DNA from: Hanstruepera ponticola
Lineage (GTDB): Bacteria; Bacteroidota; Bacteroidia; Flavobacteriales; Flavobacteriaceae
Assembly: GCF_012931685.1 (NCBI RefSeq)
Contig: NZ_JABANC010000006.1
Location: 1 to 64,000, forward strand
Direction of reading: 5' to 3'
Length of the DNA: 64,000 bases
Below the pieces are notes generated by a model that ran no database searches, was not told the origin of the DNA, and saw only the letters and a program-made list of their open reading frames with translations. This document shows, in pieces, positions 52,468 through 61,190 of the stretch (positions within the stretch are counted from its first letter, which is position 1; each line of letters begins with the position of its first letter). The position numbers and the translations under genes were made by a program.

Positions 52468-54462
52468 ATGAAAAGTAAATTACAAAACCGAAACCCCAAA
52501 TTTCATGTAATCTTAACCTCATTATTAACATTTGTATTTGCTATTTTTATAAGTCAATCTAATGTTTTAGCTCAAAATCAGAATAGTAACGTAGATGGTG
52601 GTGTTATTTCGACAAATGACAGCACTTCAATTTGTATTGATTCTGAAGCAGATCCCATTAATGTTACTGTTGAAGGTGATTCAGGTCGCTTGAGACAATG
52701 GATTATTACCGATGATAATAATAACATTTTGGCGTTGCCTGACGCACCACCTTTTGATTTAAATGGTGCTGGTCCAGGAGTTTGTAGAATATGGCATTTA
52801 GCGTACAATGGAATTCCACCATTTAGGAGAATAAGCAATTTAGATGATTTAAGAGGACGTTTTGATTTATCAAATTATATTGAAGTCACACGAACCATGT
52901 TACCTGAAGGTGGTCAATTAGCCATAGCTGGAAGTGGCGATACGGAAATTGAAATCTGTGCTGGCGATGGAGAGAGTGATGCTTTTGATGTGACGTTGGA
53001 TGGTGCCATGGGAGATAATTCATTATGGGTTATTACGGATGCTAACTTGAATATATTAGGAACACCACCAAGTCCACCATTTGATTTAGAAGGCGCAGGC
53101 GAAGGTGTTTGCTTAATCTGGCATTTAAGCTATGCAGATAGTGTTGATTTAACTGGGGTTACAAATGCGGCAGATCTTATGGGATGTTATGATTTATCTA
53201 ACCCAATTACGGTATCCAGAAATGGCGTTAATGGTGGCGAATTAGCCATAGCTGGAAGTGGCGATACGGAAATTGAAATCTGTGCTGGCGATGGAGAGAG
53301 TGATGCTTTTGATGTCACGTTGGAAGACGCCATGGGAGATAATTCATTATGGGTTATTACGGATGCTAACTTGAATATATTAGGAACACCACCAAGTCCA
53401 CCATTTGATTTAGAAGGCGCAGGCGAAGGTGTTTGCATAATCTGGCATTTAAGCTATGCAGATAGTGTTGATTTAAATGGGGTTACAAATGCGGCAGATC
53501 TCATGGGATGTTATGATTTATCTAACCCAATTACGGTAACCAGAAATGGCGTTAATGGTGGCGAATTAGCCATAGCTGGAAGTGGCGATACGGAAATTGA
53601 AATCTGTGCTGGCGACGGAGAGAGTGATGCTTTTGATGTGACGTTGGAAGACGCCATGGGAGATAATTCACTATGGGTAATTACAGATGCTGATTTAAAT
53701 ATTTTAGGAACACCACCAAGCCCACCGTTTGATTTAGAAGGCGCAGGTGAAGGTGTTTGCTTGATTTGGCATTTAAGTTATGCAGATAGTGTTGATTTAA
53801 CTGGAGTTACAAATGCAGGAGATTTAATGGGATGTTATGATTTATCCAATCCAATTACGGTAACAAGAAATGGCGTTAATGGTGGTGAATTAGCCATAGC
53901 TGGAAGTGGTGATACAGAAATAGAGATTTTAGCAGGTGATGGACAAAGCGATGCTTTTGATGTGACGTTGGATGGTGCCATGGGAGATAACTCGTTGTGG
54001 GTAATAACAGATACCGATTTAAATATCCTAGGAACACCGCCAAGTCCACCATTTGATTTAGAAGGCGCAGGTGAAGGTGTTTGCTTAATCTGGCATTTAA
54101 GTTATGCAGATAGTGTTGATTTAACTGGAATAACAAATGCAGGTGACCTTATGGGTTGTTACGCATTGTCTAATCCAATAACAGTAACTCGAACTGAAGC
54201 TTTAAATAGATTTAATCTATTCCCAAATCCTGCAACATCAAATACAACCTTACAATTACCTGAAAGGGGTTTAAACACCTATGATATTTTAGTTTATGAT
54301 TTATACAACACAGAAGTCATTAAAAAAAGAATTAAAACAAGTGTTACAAAAACCACTGTTGAATTGAACCTAAATAGTTTGAATGTTGGCCCATATATTG
54401 TTGTAATTGTTAATCAATCAACCGGCGAAAGAACTGTGAAAAAGCTATTGAAAAAGAATTAA
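52468..54462 (+). CDS. T9SS-sorted protein with tandem 108-residue repeats
   Basis: This 664-residue secreted protein has a signal peptide (LTFVFAIFISQSNVLAQ), one diverged module (about 43-147) and four closely similar 108-residue modules. A type A T9SS sorting domain ends the chain (FNLFPNPATSNTTLQLPE, GPYIVVIVNQ, KKLLKKN). Each module carries DNSLWVITDA, GTPPSPPFDLEGAGEGVC, LIWHLSYADSVDL and MGCYDLSNPITV. The domain recurs in marine Bacteroidota surface proteins, but I know no assigned function. The chain is very acidic, which fits calcium binding or a rigid stalk. The last module lacks the first Cys (EIEILAGDG). Confidence 0.88.
   Translation: MKSKLQNRNPKFHVILTSLLTFVFAIFISQSNVLAQNQNSNVDGGVISTNDSTSICIDSEADPINVTVEGDSGRLRQWIITDDNNNILALPDAPPFDLNGAGPGVCRIWHLAYNGIPPFRRISNLDDLRGRFDLSNYIEVTRTMLPEGGQLAIAGSGDTEIEICAGDGESDAFDVTLDGAMGDNSLWVITDANLNILGTPPSPPFDLEGAGEGVCLIWHLSYADSVDLTGVTNAADLMGCYDLSNPITVSRNGVNGGELAIAGSGDTEIEICAGDGESDAFDVTLEDAMGDNSLWVITDANLNILGTPPSPPFDLEGAGEGVCIIWHLSYADSVDLNGVTNAADLMGCYDLSNPITVTRNGVNGGELAIAGSGDTEIEICAGDGESDAFDVTLEDAMGDNSLWVITDADLNILGTPPSPPFDLEGAGEGVCLIWHLSYADSVDLTGVTNAGDLMGCYDLSNPITVTRNGVNGGELAIAGSGDTEIEILAGDGQSDAFDVTLDGAMGDNSLWVITDTDLNILGTPPSPPFDLEGAGEGVCLIWHLSYADSVDLTGITNAGDLMGCYALSNPITVTRTEALNRFNLFPNPATSNTTLQLPERGLNTYDILVYDLYNTEVIKKRIKTSVTKTTVELNLNSLNVGPYIVVIVNQSTGERTVKKLLKKN
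52909..54192 (+). repeat. Four in-frame 324-bp tandem repeats
   Basis: Units start at 52909, 53233, 53557 and 53881. The first two are nearly identical at the DNA level, the third and fourth have more silent changes (for example gcgaat versus gtgaat). This suggests stepwise duplication, with the newest copies toward the N-terminal end. A diverged relative occupies about 52585-52908. Confidence 0.93.
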
Positions 54463-54484
54463 ATACTTTTTATCATTGTAGCTT

Positions 54485-54516
54485 AAAAGAGTGGTGTTTA
54501 CATCACTCTTTTTTTT
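54485..54516. terminator. Bidirectional terminator between the T9SS and GT2 genes
   Basis: The arms AAAAGAGTGGTG (54485-54496) and CATCACTCTTTT (54501-54512) form a 12-bp stem with one G-U pair and loop TTTA, then T to 54516. It overlaps the stop of the minus-strand glycosyltransferase gene. Confidence 0.85.
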
Positions 54517-55346
54517 ATGCCTTGCCATCTTGTTTTACGAATAAATTGCCCTTGTTCTTCAGTAACCAGAAATGATTGATTTTCTTTTTTTGCTTTTAAA
54601 TAGCCTTGCATATAGTCTTTTAAAAGTATAAAACTCCGTTTTTTAAAGGCTAATTTCAACGCTGAAATTAGCGTAATAATAAAACCATATCGTAATTTAT
54701 ACATGGCTTCTCCCTGAAGGTGCTTGGCTGATTTATTATAACTTTTCCCTGTTGGTTTTAAGTGTTTTACATGAAGCGAGTCATCTGTCAATATTTTCCA
54801 ATTGTAAAATTTCGCTAATAATTCATCAACCGTGTCCCAACCCATTGAGGGTTTTAATTTGCCTATTTGTAAAAAGCAATCTTTTCTATAAGCTTTCAAC
54901 GCACCGCGAATGTGATCTTTGCGTGTAAGATTTTCAAGAATCCAATTTTTGTTTTTTTCTATGTAACAAAATCCTGAAACCATCCCCAATCGAGAATCAC
55001 GCTTAAAATGTGCGGCTAGGACTTCTAAATAATTTTTCGGAAAAATAAGGTCAGCATCAAACTTGCATATCACGTCATAGTTCTCATCCAAAGTTTCAAA
55101 TCCTTTATAAAATGCAGTTACTATTTTCGTGCCAGGTAAGTGTTGGTCAGTCGATTCAATATCAAGAAGTGATATCCAATCATATTTATCAACATAAGAT
55201 TGAACTATTTCAGCAGTTTTGTCTTTAGAGTGATCATTTACTACAACCAGTTTTTTTGGAAGTAAGGTTTGATTTACCAAAGACTCTAATGTTGAGCCTA
55301 TATAGGCTTCTTCATTATGGGCTGGTATGACAATGTAAAAATTCAA
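54498..55346 (-). CDS. Glycosyltransferase family 2
   Basis: This 282-residue GT2 protein has IPAHNEEAYIGSTLESL, VVVNDHSKDKTAEIV and the DxD in VICKFDADLIFPKNYLE. GWDTVDELLAKFYNW lies at the acceptor-site position. There is no clear transmembrane helix, so it is probably membrane-peripheral. The start is TTG at 55346, 4 bp after the methyltransferase stop. It is the last gene of a three-gene unit with a KAS III-like enzyme, which suggests assembly of a modified lipid or surface glycan (inference). Confidence 0.85.
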   Translation of the reverse strand: MNFYIVIPAHNEEAYIGSTLESLVNQTLLPKKLVVVNDHSKDKTAEIVQSYVDKYDWISLLDIESTDQHLPGTKIVTAFYKGFETLDENYDVICKFDADLIFPKNYLEVLAAHFKRDSRLGMVSGFCYIEKNKNWILENLTRKDHIRGALKAYRKDCFLQIGKLKPSMGWDTVDELLAKFYNWKILTDDSLHVKHLKPTGKSYNKSAKHLQGEAMYKLRYGFIITLISALKLAFKKRSFILLKDYMQGYLKAKKENQSFLVTEEQGQFIRKTRWQGIKKRVM

Positions 55347-55350
55347 TATT

Positions 55351-55872
55351 TTAAATCTTTTCTGCGTAGACTATATAATATCTAGGTGTAAACCATCTCA
55401 AAATTGGCCTGATTCCAATTTTTTTAGTTGGATTGGTCCATTTGTCTCTTGCTATAATTTTCCAGCCTGCTTTTTCCAATAACCAATCAAACTGCCAATC
55501 TTCAAATTCATGATAATGTCTATCTCGCATATCTATTTTGCTCCTATATGCCGTGGAAAACCATAATCGCAAAGGCACGCTAGCAACTAATTTATCCGAT
55601 TTAATAGCTTGTAAAACAGTAAAAGGAGAAAGAAGATGTTCAAATATTTCAAAAGCCGTAACAACATCAGCATTAGAATTTTCAATGGTAGCTTTGTCTA
55701 AATCTAAATCTTCACCAAAGGTATTTTCAACTGAATATCCCATGTCCTTCATAATATCAGAAAATGGATTTGAAACCCCTAAATCTAAAATTTTAGAATC
55801 TTTAGATATATGTTTTTGCAAAAAATTAGCAGTGTGCTTAAAACGTTTGTTAGGGAATGTTTTTTCGTACAT
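55351..55872 (-). CDS. SAM-dependent methyltransferase-like protein
   Basis: This 173-residue protein looks like a compact class I methyltransferase: SKDSKILDLGVSNPFSDI for motif I, an acidic stretch, then ADVVTAFEIFEHLLSPFTVL and KLVASVPLRLWF. The Gly-rich motif is reduced (DLGVSNP). The ATG at 55872 is used; a TTG at 55887 would add five residues. It lies between the KAS III gene (33 bp) and the GT2 gene (4 bp). Confidence 0.78.
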   Translation of the reverse strand: MYEKTFPNKRFKHTANFLQKHISKDSKILDLGVSNPFSDIMKDMGYSVENTFGEDLDLDKATIENSNADVVTAFEIFEHLLSPFTVLQAIKSDKLVASVPLRLWFSTAYRSKIDMRDRHYHEFEDWQFDWLLEKAGWKIIARDKWTNPTKKIGIRPILRWFTPRYYIVYAEKI

Positions 55873-55905
55873 GTTTATTTTCCGCAAAAGCGGTAAACTT
55901 ATTAT

Positions 55906-56964
55906 TTATTGCTGATATACAACGGCATTAATATTCATGCCTGCGCCAACACTAGCAAATATAATAATATCTCCTTTACTAATCCTTTGATTTTCTAGTT
56001 TGCCATTTAAAATCATATCGTACAATGTGGGAACTGTGGCTACGCTTGAGTTGCCTAACATGTTTATGGTCATGGGCATAATGCCATCTGGCATTGGCAT
56101 GTCATATAATTCATAAAAACGTTTTACGATAGCCTCATCCATTTTTTCATTAGCTTGATGAATGAGTATTTTTTTGACATCTTTTATGTCAATTCCACTA
56201 TTATCCAAACAGGTTTTTAAAGCCTTTGGCACATTGGTTATAGCAAATTCATAAATTTTACGACCATACATTTTAATGTAACGTCTTTGGTCAGTAATTT
56301 CGGGATGATTCGTTTCACCAAAATAAATGAAATGGGCTTCATCATAAGTGAATGTAGCGGTTTCATGGGCAATGATACCACCCACTTCTTCTGTTCGCTC
56401 AACAATAACAGCACCAGCACCATCACTATAAATCATAGAATCGCGATCGTGTTTGTCAACAACTCGCGATAAGGTTTCGGTGCCAATCACCAGACAACGC
56501 TTCGCAATACCCGAAGCAATAAAAGCTTTTGCCTGAATAACACCTTCTAGCCATCCAGGGCAACCAAAAAGTATATCGTACCCAACACACTTGGGATTTC
56601 TAATCTTTAACAAATGCTTTATTCTTGAGGCAATACTAGGAACTGTATCGCTTTGTTGACTTTCATGCTTTACATCACCATAATTATGAGCAACAATGAT
56701 ATAGTCAATAGTTTCTTTATCAATATTAGCATTTTCAATGGCTTTTTCTGCTGCAAAAAAACCAATGTCAGAATTTAAGAGATCTTCCTTAATGTAACGT
56801 CTTTCTTGAATGCCAGTTATGGCTTTAAATTTTTCAACAATGACTTCATTTGTACTGTTAATTGAAGAGCCATCTGCATTCAAAAATTCATGATTATAAA
56901 AATTTTCGTTTTTTTCAACGGTACTGGGAATATAGCTTCCAGTTCCTGTGATTTTTATGGCCAT
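55906..56964 (-). CDS. 3-oxoacyl-ACP synthase III (KAS III) family protein
   Basis: This 352-residue thiolase-fold enzyme has the Cys nucleophile in ILFGCPGWLEGVIQA, the His in KILIHQANEKMDEA and the Asn in NMLGNSSVATVPT, the normal KAS III triad. The N-terminal ITGTGSYIPSTV is standard. The sequence departs from FabH proper (GCPG instead of ACxG, long linker), as in enzymes making special acyl chains. Being grouped with a methyltransferase and a glycosyltransferase, it probably starts a dedicated lipid rather than housekeeping fatty acids (inference). Confidence 0.88.
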   Translation of the reverse strand: MAIKITGTGSYIPSTVEKNENFYNHEFLNADGSSINSTNEVIVEKFKAITGIQERRYIKEDLLNSDIGFFAAEKAIENANIDKETIDYIIVAHNYGDVKHESQQSDTVPSIASRIKHLLKIRNPKCVGYDILFGCPGWLEGVIQAKAFIASGIAKRCLVIGTETLSRVVDKHDRDSMIYSDGAGAVIVERTEEVGGIIAHETATFTYDEAHFIYFGETNHPEITDQRRYIKMYGRKIYEFAITNVPKALKTCLDNSGIDIKDVKKILIHQANEKMDEAIVKRFYELYDMPMPDGIMPMTINMLGNSSVATVPTLYDMILNGKLENQRISKGDIIIFASVGAGMNINAVVYQQ

Positions 56965-57095
56965 AATTAATGCTATTAATAATCCTTATTACGAAACTAG
57001 TCATAAAATTATGAAGTTAAGCATGATTTTGTATTTATGCATTTATTTTTGTTGTTTTAATAAAAAAGACTGTTTTAATTTAAATATTATTCAAC

Positions 57096-57122
57096 AAAAA
57101 AGCCTTCAAATTTTGAAGGCTT
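57096..57122 (-). terminator. Terminator after gcvP
   Basis: The 11-bp stem AAGCCTTCAAA / TTTGAAGGCTT has a one-base centre. The A run at 57096-57101 gives a T run on the minus strand. It follows the gcvP stop by 22 bp. Confidence 0.85.
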
Positions 57123-57143
57123 GAAGATAGTTCTTTTTAGCTT

Positions 57144-59993
57144 TTAGGCTTCCATGTACTCTTCAATTGGAGCACAAGTACATATCAGGTTTCTATCACC
57201 ATAGGCATCATCTACACGCCTTACAGATGGCCAAAACTTATTTTCTCTTACATACTCTAATGGGAAAGCGGCTTGTTCTCGGGTGTAAGGCATTAACCAT
57301 TCATCAGCCGTTATCATATCTAAAGTATGTGGAGCATTCCTTAATATATTATTATCTTCATCTTTTGATGTTGCGTCAATTTCCTTTTTAATGGCAATCA
57401 TGGCATCACAAAAACGATCCATTTCGGCTTTACTTTCGCTTTCAGTAGGTTCAATCATGAGTGTTCCTGCTACAGGGAATGATACCGTTGGAGCATGAAA
57501 ACCATAATCCATCAAACGTTTTGCAATATCAGTAACTTCAATACCATTGGCTTTAAACGCTCTACAGTCCACAATCATTTCGTGGGCTGCTCTGCCGCGT
57601 TCTCCAGAGTACAAGGTATCAAACTGTCCTTCTAAACGTTTTTTGATATAGTTGGCGTTTAAAATAGCAATTTTTGTAGATTGAGCTAAACCTTTAACTC
57701 CCAGCATCTTAATGTAAGCGTAAGAAATTAGGCATACTAAAGAGGAACCAAAAGGCGCTGCAGAAATTGCAGAGATTGCTTGATCTCCTCCAGTTTTAAT
57801 TATTGGATTACTCGGTAAAAAAGGTGCTAACTGTTTTGCAACACAAATTGGTCCAACACCTGGTCCACCACCACCATGGGGAATAGCAAAGGTTTTGTGT
57901 AAATTTAAATGACATACATCAGCACCAATATTTCCTGGATTGGTTAAGCCAACTTGGGCATTCATGTTGGCACCATCCATATAAACCTGACCACCATTAT
58001 CATGTATAATTTGTGTAATTTCTTTTATAGCAGATTCGTATACGCCGTGCGTTGATGGATATGTCACCATCAAGCATGATAAATTATCTTTGTGTAATTC
58101 TGCTTTCTCTCTTAAATCCTCAACATCAATATTTCCTTTGTCAGTAGATTTGGTAACAACTACTTTCATTCCAGCCATTACAGCACTCGCAGGATTTGTG
58201 CCATGAGCTGAAGAAGGAATCAAACAAATATTTCTATGATGGTCACCTCGTGATTCATGATATGCTTTTATAACCATTAATCCAGCAAACTCACCTTGCG
58301 CACCAGAATTAGGTTGCAAAGAAGTCGCAGCAAAGCCTGTGATTTCAGTTAGTTGCTCTTCTAATTCTTTTAGAATTATTTGGTAGCCTTGTGCTTGCTC
58401 AACGGGTACAAAAGGATGTATTGTTCCCCAGTTTGGAGAACTTAATGGCAACATTTCTGCAGCAGCATTCAATTTCATGGTACACGAACCCAACGAAATC
58501 ATCGAATGGTTTAAAGACAAATCCTTACGCTCCAATTTCTTGATGTATCGCATTAATTCCGTTTCCGAATGATGCGAATTAAAAACGTCAAGTGTTAAGA
58601 AATCAGATTTACGTTGTAATGCGCCAGCAATATTGTTTTTATTAGATAATGACTGAATTTGATTAACGTCTTTTTGAGTAGCTTTGGCAAAAACAGCAAC
58701 TATTGCGTTGGCGTCTATCAAGTTAGTAGTTTCGTTAATAGCGATAACTACAGAGCCCGAATCTGGATAGTAAAAGTTTATACCGTTTTCCTCCGCAATG
58801 GTTTTGATCTTAGTTGCATCTGCTTTAAAATGTAATGTGTCAAAATAGGACGTATTCAGTTGCTCGAAACCCAATTGCTTAAGAGAATCAGAAATTGAAG
58901 TAGCTGTATTATGAACTCTATTGGCTATAAACTCTAAACCTTTTGGTCCATGATAAACAGCATACATACCTGCCATAACGGCCAATAATACTTGCGCAGT
59001 ACAAATATTTGAAGTTGCTCTGTCTCGTTTTATATGCTGTTCTCTCGTTTGTAGTGCCATGCGCAATGCACGATTACCATTCATATCTTTTGTAACACCA
59101 ATAATACGACCTGGGATATCTCGTTTATAAGCTTCTTTGGTTGCAAAGTAGGCAGCATGTGGCCCACCATAACCCATAGGTATTCCAAAACGTTGTGTAG
59201 TACCAACAACAACATCTGCACCAAATTTTCCAGGTGCTTCAAGCATGACTAAACTTAAAATATCAGCTGCAACGGCAACTTTTATATTATTTTCATTTGC
59301 TTTTGAAATAAATGATTTTATATCAGTTATCTGACCGTGTTTTCCAGGATATTGAAGAATGGCTCCAAAATATTCTGTAGAAAAGTCAAAATCATTTTCA
59401 CTGCCAACAACCAGTTCAATTCCGATAGGGTTTGAGCGTGTTTCTAAAAGTGATAAGGTTTGTGGTAGTATGTTTTCAGAAACAAAAAATTTGTTTACAC
59501 CAGCTTTCTTTTGGTCTCTATCACGAACAGCGAACAATAAACTCATGGCTTCAGCAGCCGCTGTACTTTCATCTAATAATGATGCATTTGCCAATTCCAT
59601 ACCAGTTAAATCGGTAATCATGGTTTGGAAATTCAATAAAGCTTCTAAACGACCTTGAGCAATTTCAGCTTGATAAGGTGTGTAAGCTGTGTACCAACCT
59701 GGGTTTTCAAGAATGTTTCGCTGAATAACTGCAGGTAAAATAGTCGGGTGATACCCTAAACCAATATAAGTTTTATAAGTTTTGTTAAGTTTAGATAATT
59801 CATGAATATGCGTAAGGTATTCTTGCTCACTCATGGCAGAATCTAAATTAAGCTCATTTTTCAAGCGAATATCATCTGGAATGGTTTCGTAAATGAGTTG
59901 CTCTAATGAGTCTATACCAATTGTTTTTAACATTTGGTCTTGGTCCTCTTTTCTAGGTCCAATATGACGTTGTGCAAAAGCAGTTGTATTCAT
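57144..59993 (-). CDS. gcvP: Glycine dehydrogenase (decarboxylating), P-protein
   Basis: This 949-residue fused P-protein of the glycine cleavage system has the PLP Lys in HLNLHKTFAIPHGGGGPGVG. Family marks include RHIGPRKEDQDQML at the N-terminus, YTPYQAEIAQGRLEALLNFQ and SLGSCTMKLNAAAEM. It decarboxylates glycine and hands the aminomethyl group to lipoylated H-protein, so it depends on lipA. The length is that of single-chain P-proteins. A TAATTTTG box lies 26 nt before its ATG. It is monocistronic. Confidence 0.96.
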   Translation of the reverse strand: MNTTAFAQRHIGPRKEDQDQMLKTIGIDSLEQLIYETIPDDIRLKNELNLDSAMSEQEYLTHIHELSKLNKTYKTYIGLGYHPTILPAVIQRNILENPGWYTAYTPYQAEIAQGRLEALLNFQTMITDLTGMELANASLLDESTAAAEAMSLLFAVRDRDQKKAGVNKFFVSENILPQTLSLLETRSNPIGIELVVGSENDFDFSTEYFGAILQYPGKHGQITDIKSFISKANENNIKVAVAADILSLVMLEAPGKFGADVVVGTTQRFGIPMGYGGPHAAYFATKEAYKRDIPGRIIGVTKDMNGNRALRMALQTREQHIKRDRATSNICTAQVLLAVMAGMYAVYHGPKGLEFIANRVHNTATSISDSLKQLGFEQLNTSYFDTLHFKADATKIKTIAEENGINFYYPDSGSVVIAINETTNLIDANAIVAVFAKATQKDVNQIQSLSNKNNIAGALQRKSDFLTLDVFNSHHSETELMRYIKKLERKDLSLNHSMISLGSCTMKLNAAAEMLPLSSPNWGTIHPFVPVEQAQGYQIILKELEEQLTEITGFAATSLQPNSGAQGEFAGLMVIKAYHESRGDHHRNICLIPSSAHGTNPASAVMAGMKVVVTKSTDKGNIDVEDLREKAELHKDNLSCLMVTYPSTHGVYESAIKEITQIIHDNGGQVYMDGANMNAQVGLTNPGNIGADVCHLNLHKTFAIPHGGGGPGVGPICVAKQLAPFLPSNPIIKTGGDQAISAISAAPFGSSLVCLISYAYIKMLGVKGLAQSTKIAILNANYIKKRLEGQFDTLYSGERGRAAHEMIVDCRAFKANGIEVTDIAKRLMDYGFHAPTVSFPVAGTLMIEPTESESKAEMDRFCDAMIAIKKEIDATSKDEDNNILRNAPHTLDMITADEWLMPYTREQAAFPLEYVRENKFWPSVRRVDDAYGDRNLICTCAPIEEYMEA

Positions 59994-60019
59994 TAAAATG
60001 TTGTGTTGAATTTAAGGCG

Positions 60020-60027
60020 CAAAATTA
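60020..60027 (-). promoter_or_regulatory. TAATTTTG -7 box for gcvP
   Basis: The minus-strand TAATTTTG is a full TAnnTTTG match and ends 26 nt before the ATG at 59993. Confidence 0.45.
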
Positions 60028-60101
60028 CGGAATAATTCACGTTATTATGTTAATGAAAATGAAAGTTTTTAACCAATTAAATGGTTTATTAACACTTTCC
60101 G

Positions 60102-60109
60102 TATTTTTG
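60102..60109 (+). promoter_or_regulatory. TATTTTTG -7 box four bases before the UbiA-like gene
   Basis: TATTTTTG matches TAnnTTTG and ends 4 nt before the ATG at 60114. The distance is the same as for tatA and would give a leaderless or nearly leaderless transcript. Confidence 0.4.
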
Positions 60110-60113
60110 TGTT

Positions 60114-60947
60114 ATGGGACTCTTTAAGAACGTTTTTGATTTTTATCTTAATAGCAGTATTCATGTGGCACTATCTGTTTATGCATTGACATGGATTACC
60201 TTGACAGTGTTTCAAATAAATTACGATGAAAACATCTTATATTTTAATTTTTTTGCCACAATTACGGGTTATAATTTTGTGAAGTTTTTTGGTCTCGCCA
60301 AGTTTCATCACAGAAGTTTAGCCAACTGGCTAAAAGTAATACAAGTTTTTTCACTTATTTGTTTTGTAGCACTTTGCTATTATGCGTTGAGATTAGAAAC
60401 CAAAACTCTTTTATGGATTGGTGGATTTGCAGCCGTAACTTTTTTGTATGCTATTCCATTTTTACCAAGACATATTTTTGTAGATCAACAGCAAAATTTA
60501 AGAAGTGTTAGTGGTTTGAAAATTTATGTTATTGCATTAGTTTGGTCTGGTGTTACTGTGTTTTTACCACTAATGAATAATGACTTTACTATTAATTTTG
60601 ACGTTGTAATAACAGCGGTTCAGCGGTTTTTGTTTGTTATTGTCTTGATGTTGCCTTTTGAAATTAGAGATATGAGATATGATAGTATAAAACTGGCTAC
60701 AATTCCTCAAAAAATAGGTATTAAGAAAACAAAAATCATGGGAGCTATATTTTTGTTAGCATTTTTTTTAATGGAATATTTAAAAGATGAATTAAATTTT
60801 GAAAGTACAATAATACTCTTTGTAATAAGCTTATTGACTTTTTTGTTTGTCTTCTTTTCAAAGGAGAATCAAGGAAAATACTATAGTGCCTTTTGGGTAG
60901 AAGGGATACCTATATTTTGGCTAATTATATTAAAGTTGTTTAGTTAG
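60114..60947 (+). CDS. Polytopic membrane protein, UbiA-prenyltransferase-like
   Basis: This 277-residue protein has about eight membrane segments. The loop PFEIRDMRYDSIKLATIPQK resembles the second Asp-rich motif (DxxxD) of UbiA prenyltransferases, and YNFVKFFGLAKFHH is where the first motif would lie, though there the NDxxDxxxD pattern is missing. It is therefore a divergent or inactive relative. No quinone genes are nearby. It converges on the small gene at 60930 with an 18-bp overlap of coding ends. Confidence 0.7.
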   Translation: MGLFKNVFDFYLNSSIHVALSVYALTWITLTVFQINYDENILYFNFFATITGYNFVKFFGLAKFHHRSLANWLKVIQVFSLICFVALCYYALRLETKTLLWIGGFAAVTFLYAIPFLPRHIFVDQQQNLRSVSGLKIYVIALVWSGVTVFLPLMNNDFTINFDVVITAVQRFLFVIVLMLPFEIRDMRYDSIKLATIPQKIGIKKTKIMGAIFLLAFFLMEYLKDELNFESTIILFVISLLTFLFVFFSKENQGKYYSAFWVEGIPIFWLIILKLFS

Positions 60948-61187
60948 CTCTTTTTCGAATTCATTTTTTAATACCTCACGTTCATTATTCTGAAGACAAT
61001 CTATTCTTGATTTTTGAATTACTGTAGTTAATTGTTTGTTCTTCTTAACGTAAGCGCGCGTAAATCTGCACCATGTGTATCTAATATTTAATTCAATTTT
61101 TTCCCAAAGTGAAGCTTCGTGGTATTGTGCTTTATCACAAATATGTTTTGCCTGCTCACAAGAAATAAATAAAAACCCTTTTTTCAT
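60930..61187 (-). CDS. Small anti-sigma-like protein partner of the ECF sigma gene
   Basis: This 85-residue protein lacks membrane segments. The start FISCEQAKHICDKAQYHEA has a Cys/His pattern, followed by a helical part with IRYTWCRFTRAYVKK, reminiscent of the zinc-binding anti-sigma (ZAS) fold reduced to its minimum. It lies 3 bp after the ECF sigma gene, the usual place of an anti-sigma gene. The assignment rests on this and on weak Cys/His spacing. Its 3' end overlaps that of the UbiA-like gene by 18 bp. Confidence 0.65.
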   Translation of the reverse strand: MKKGFLFISCEQAKHICDKAQYHEASLWEKIELNIRYTWCRFTRAYVKKNKQLTTVIQKSRIDCLQNNEREVLKNEFEKELTKQL

Positions 61188-61190
61188 GCT

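Noticed and set aside
53187-53438. Open frame on the minus strand inside the T9SS repeat gene (also 53876-54136)
   Set aside because: These are mirror frames of the repeat units with low-complexity products and no initiation signals.
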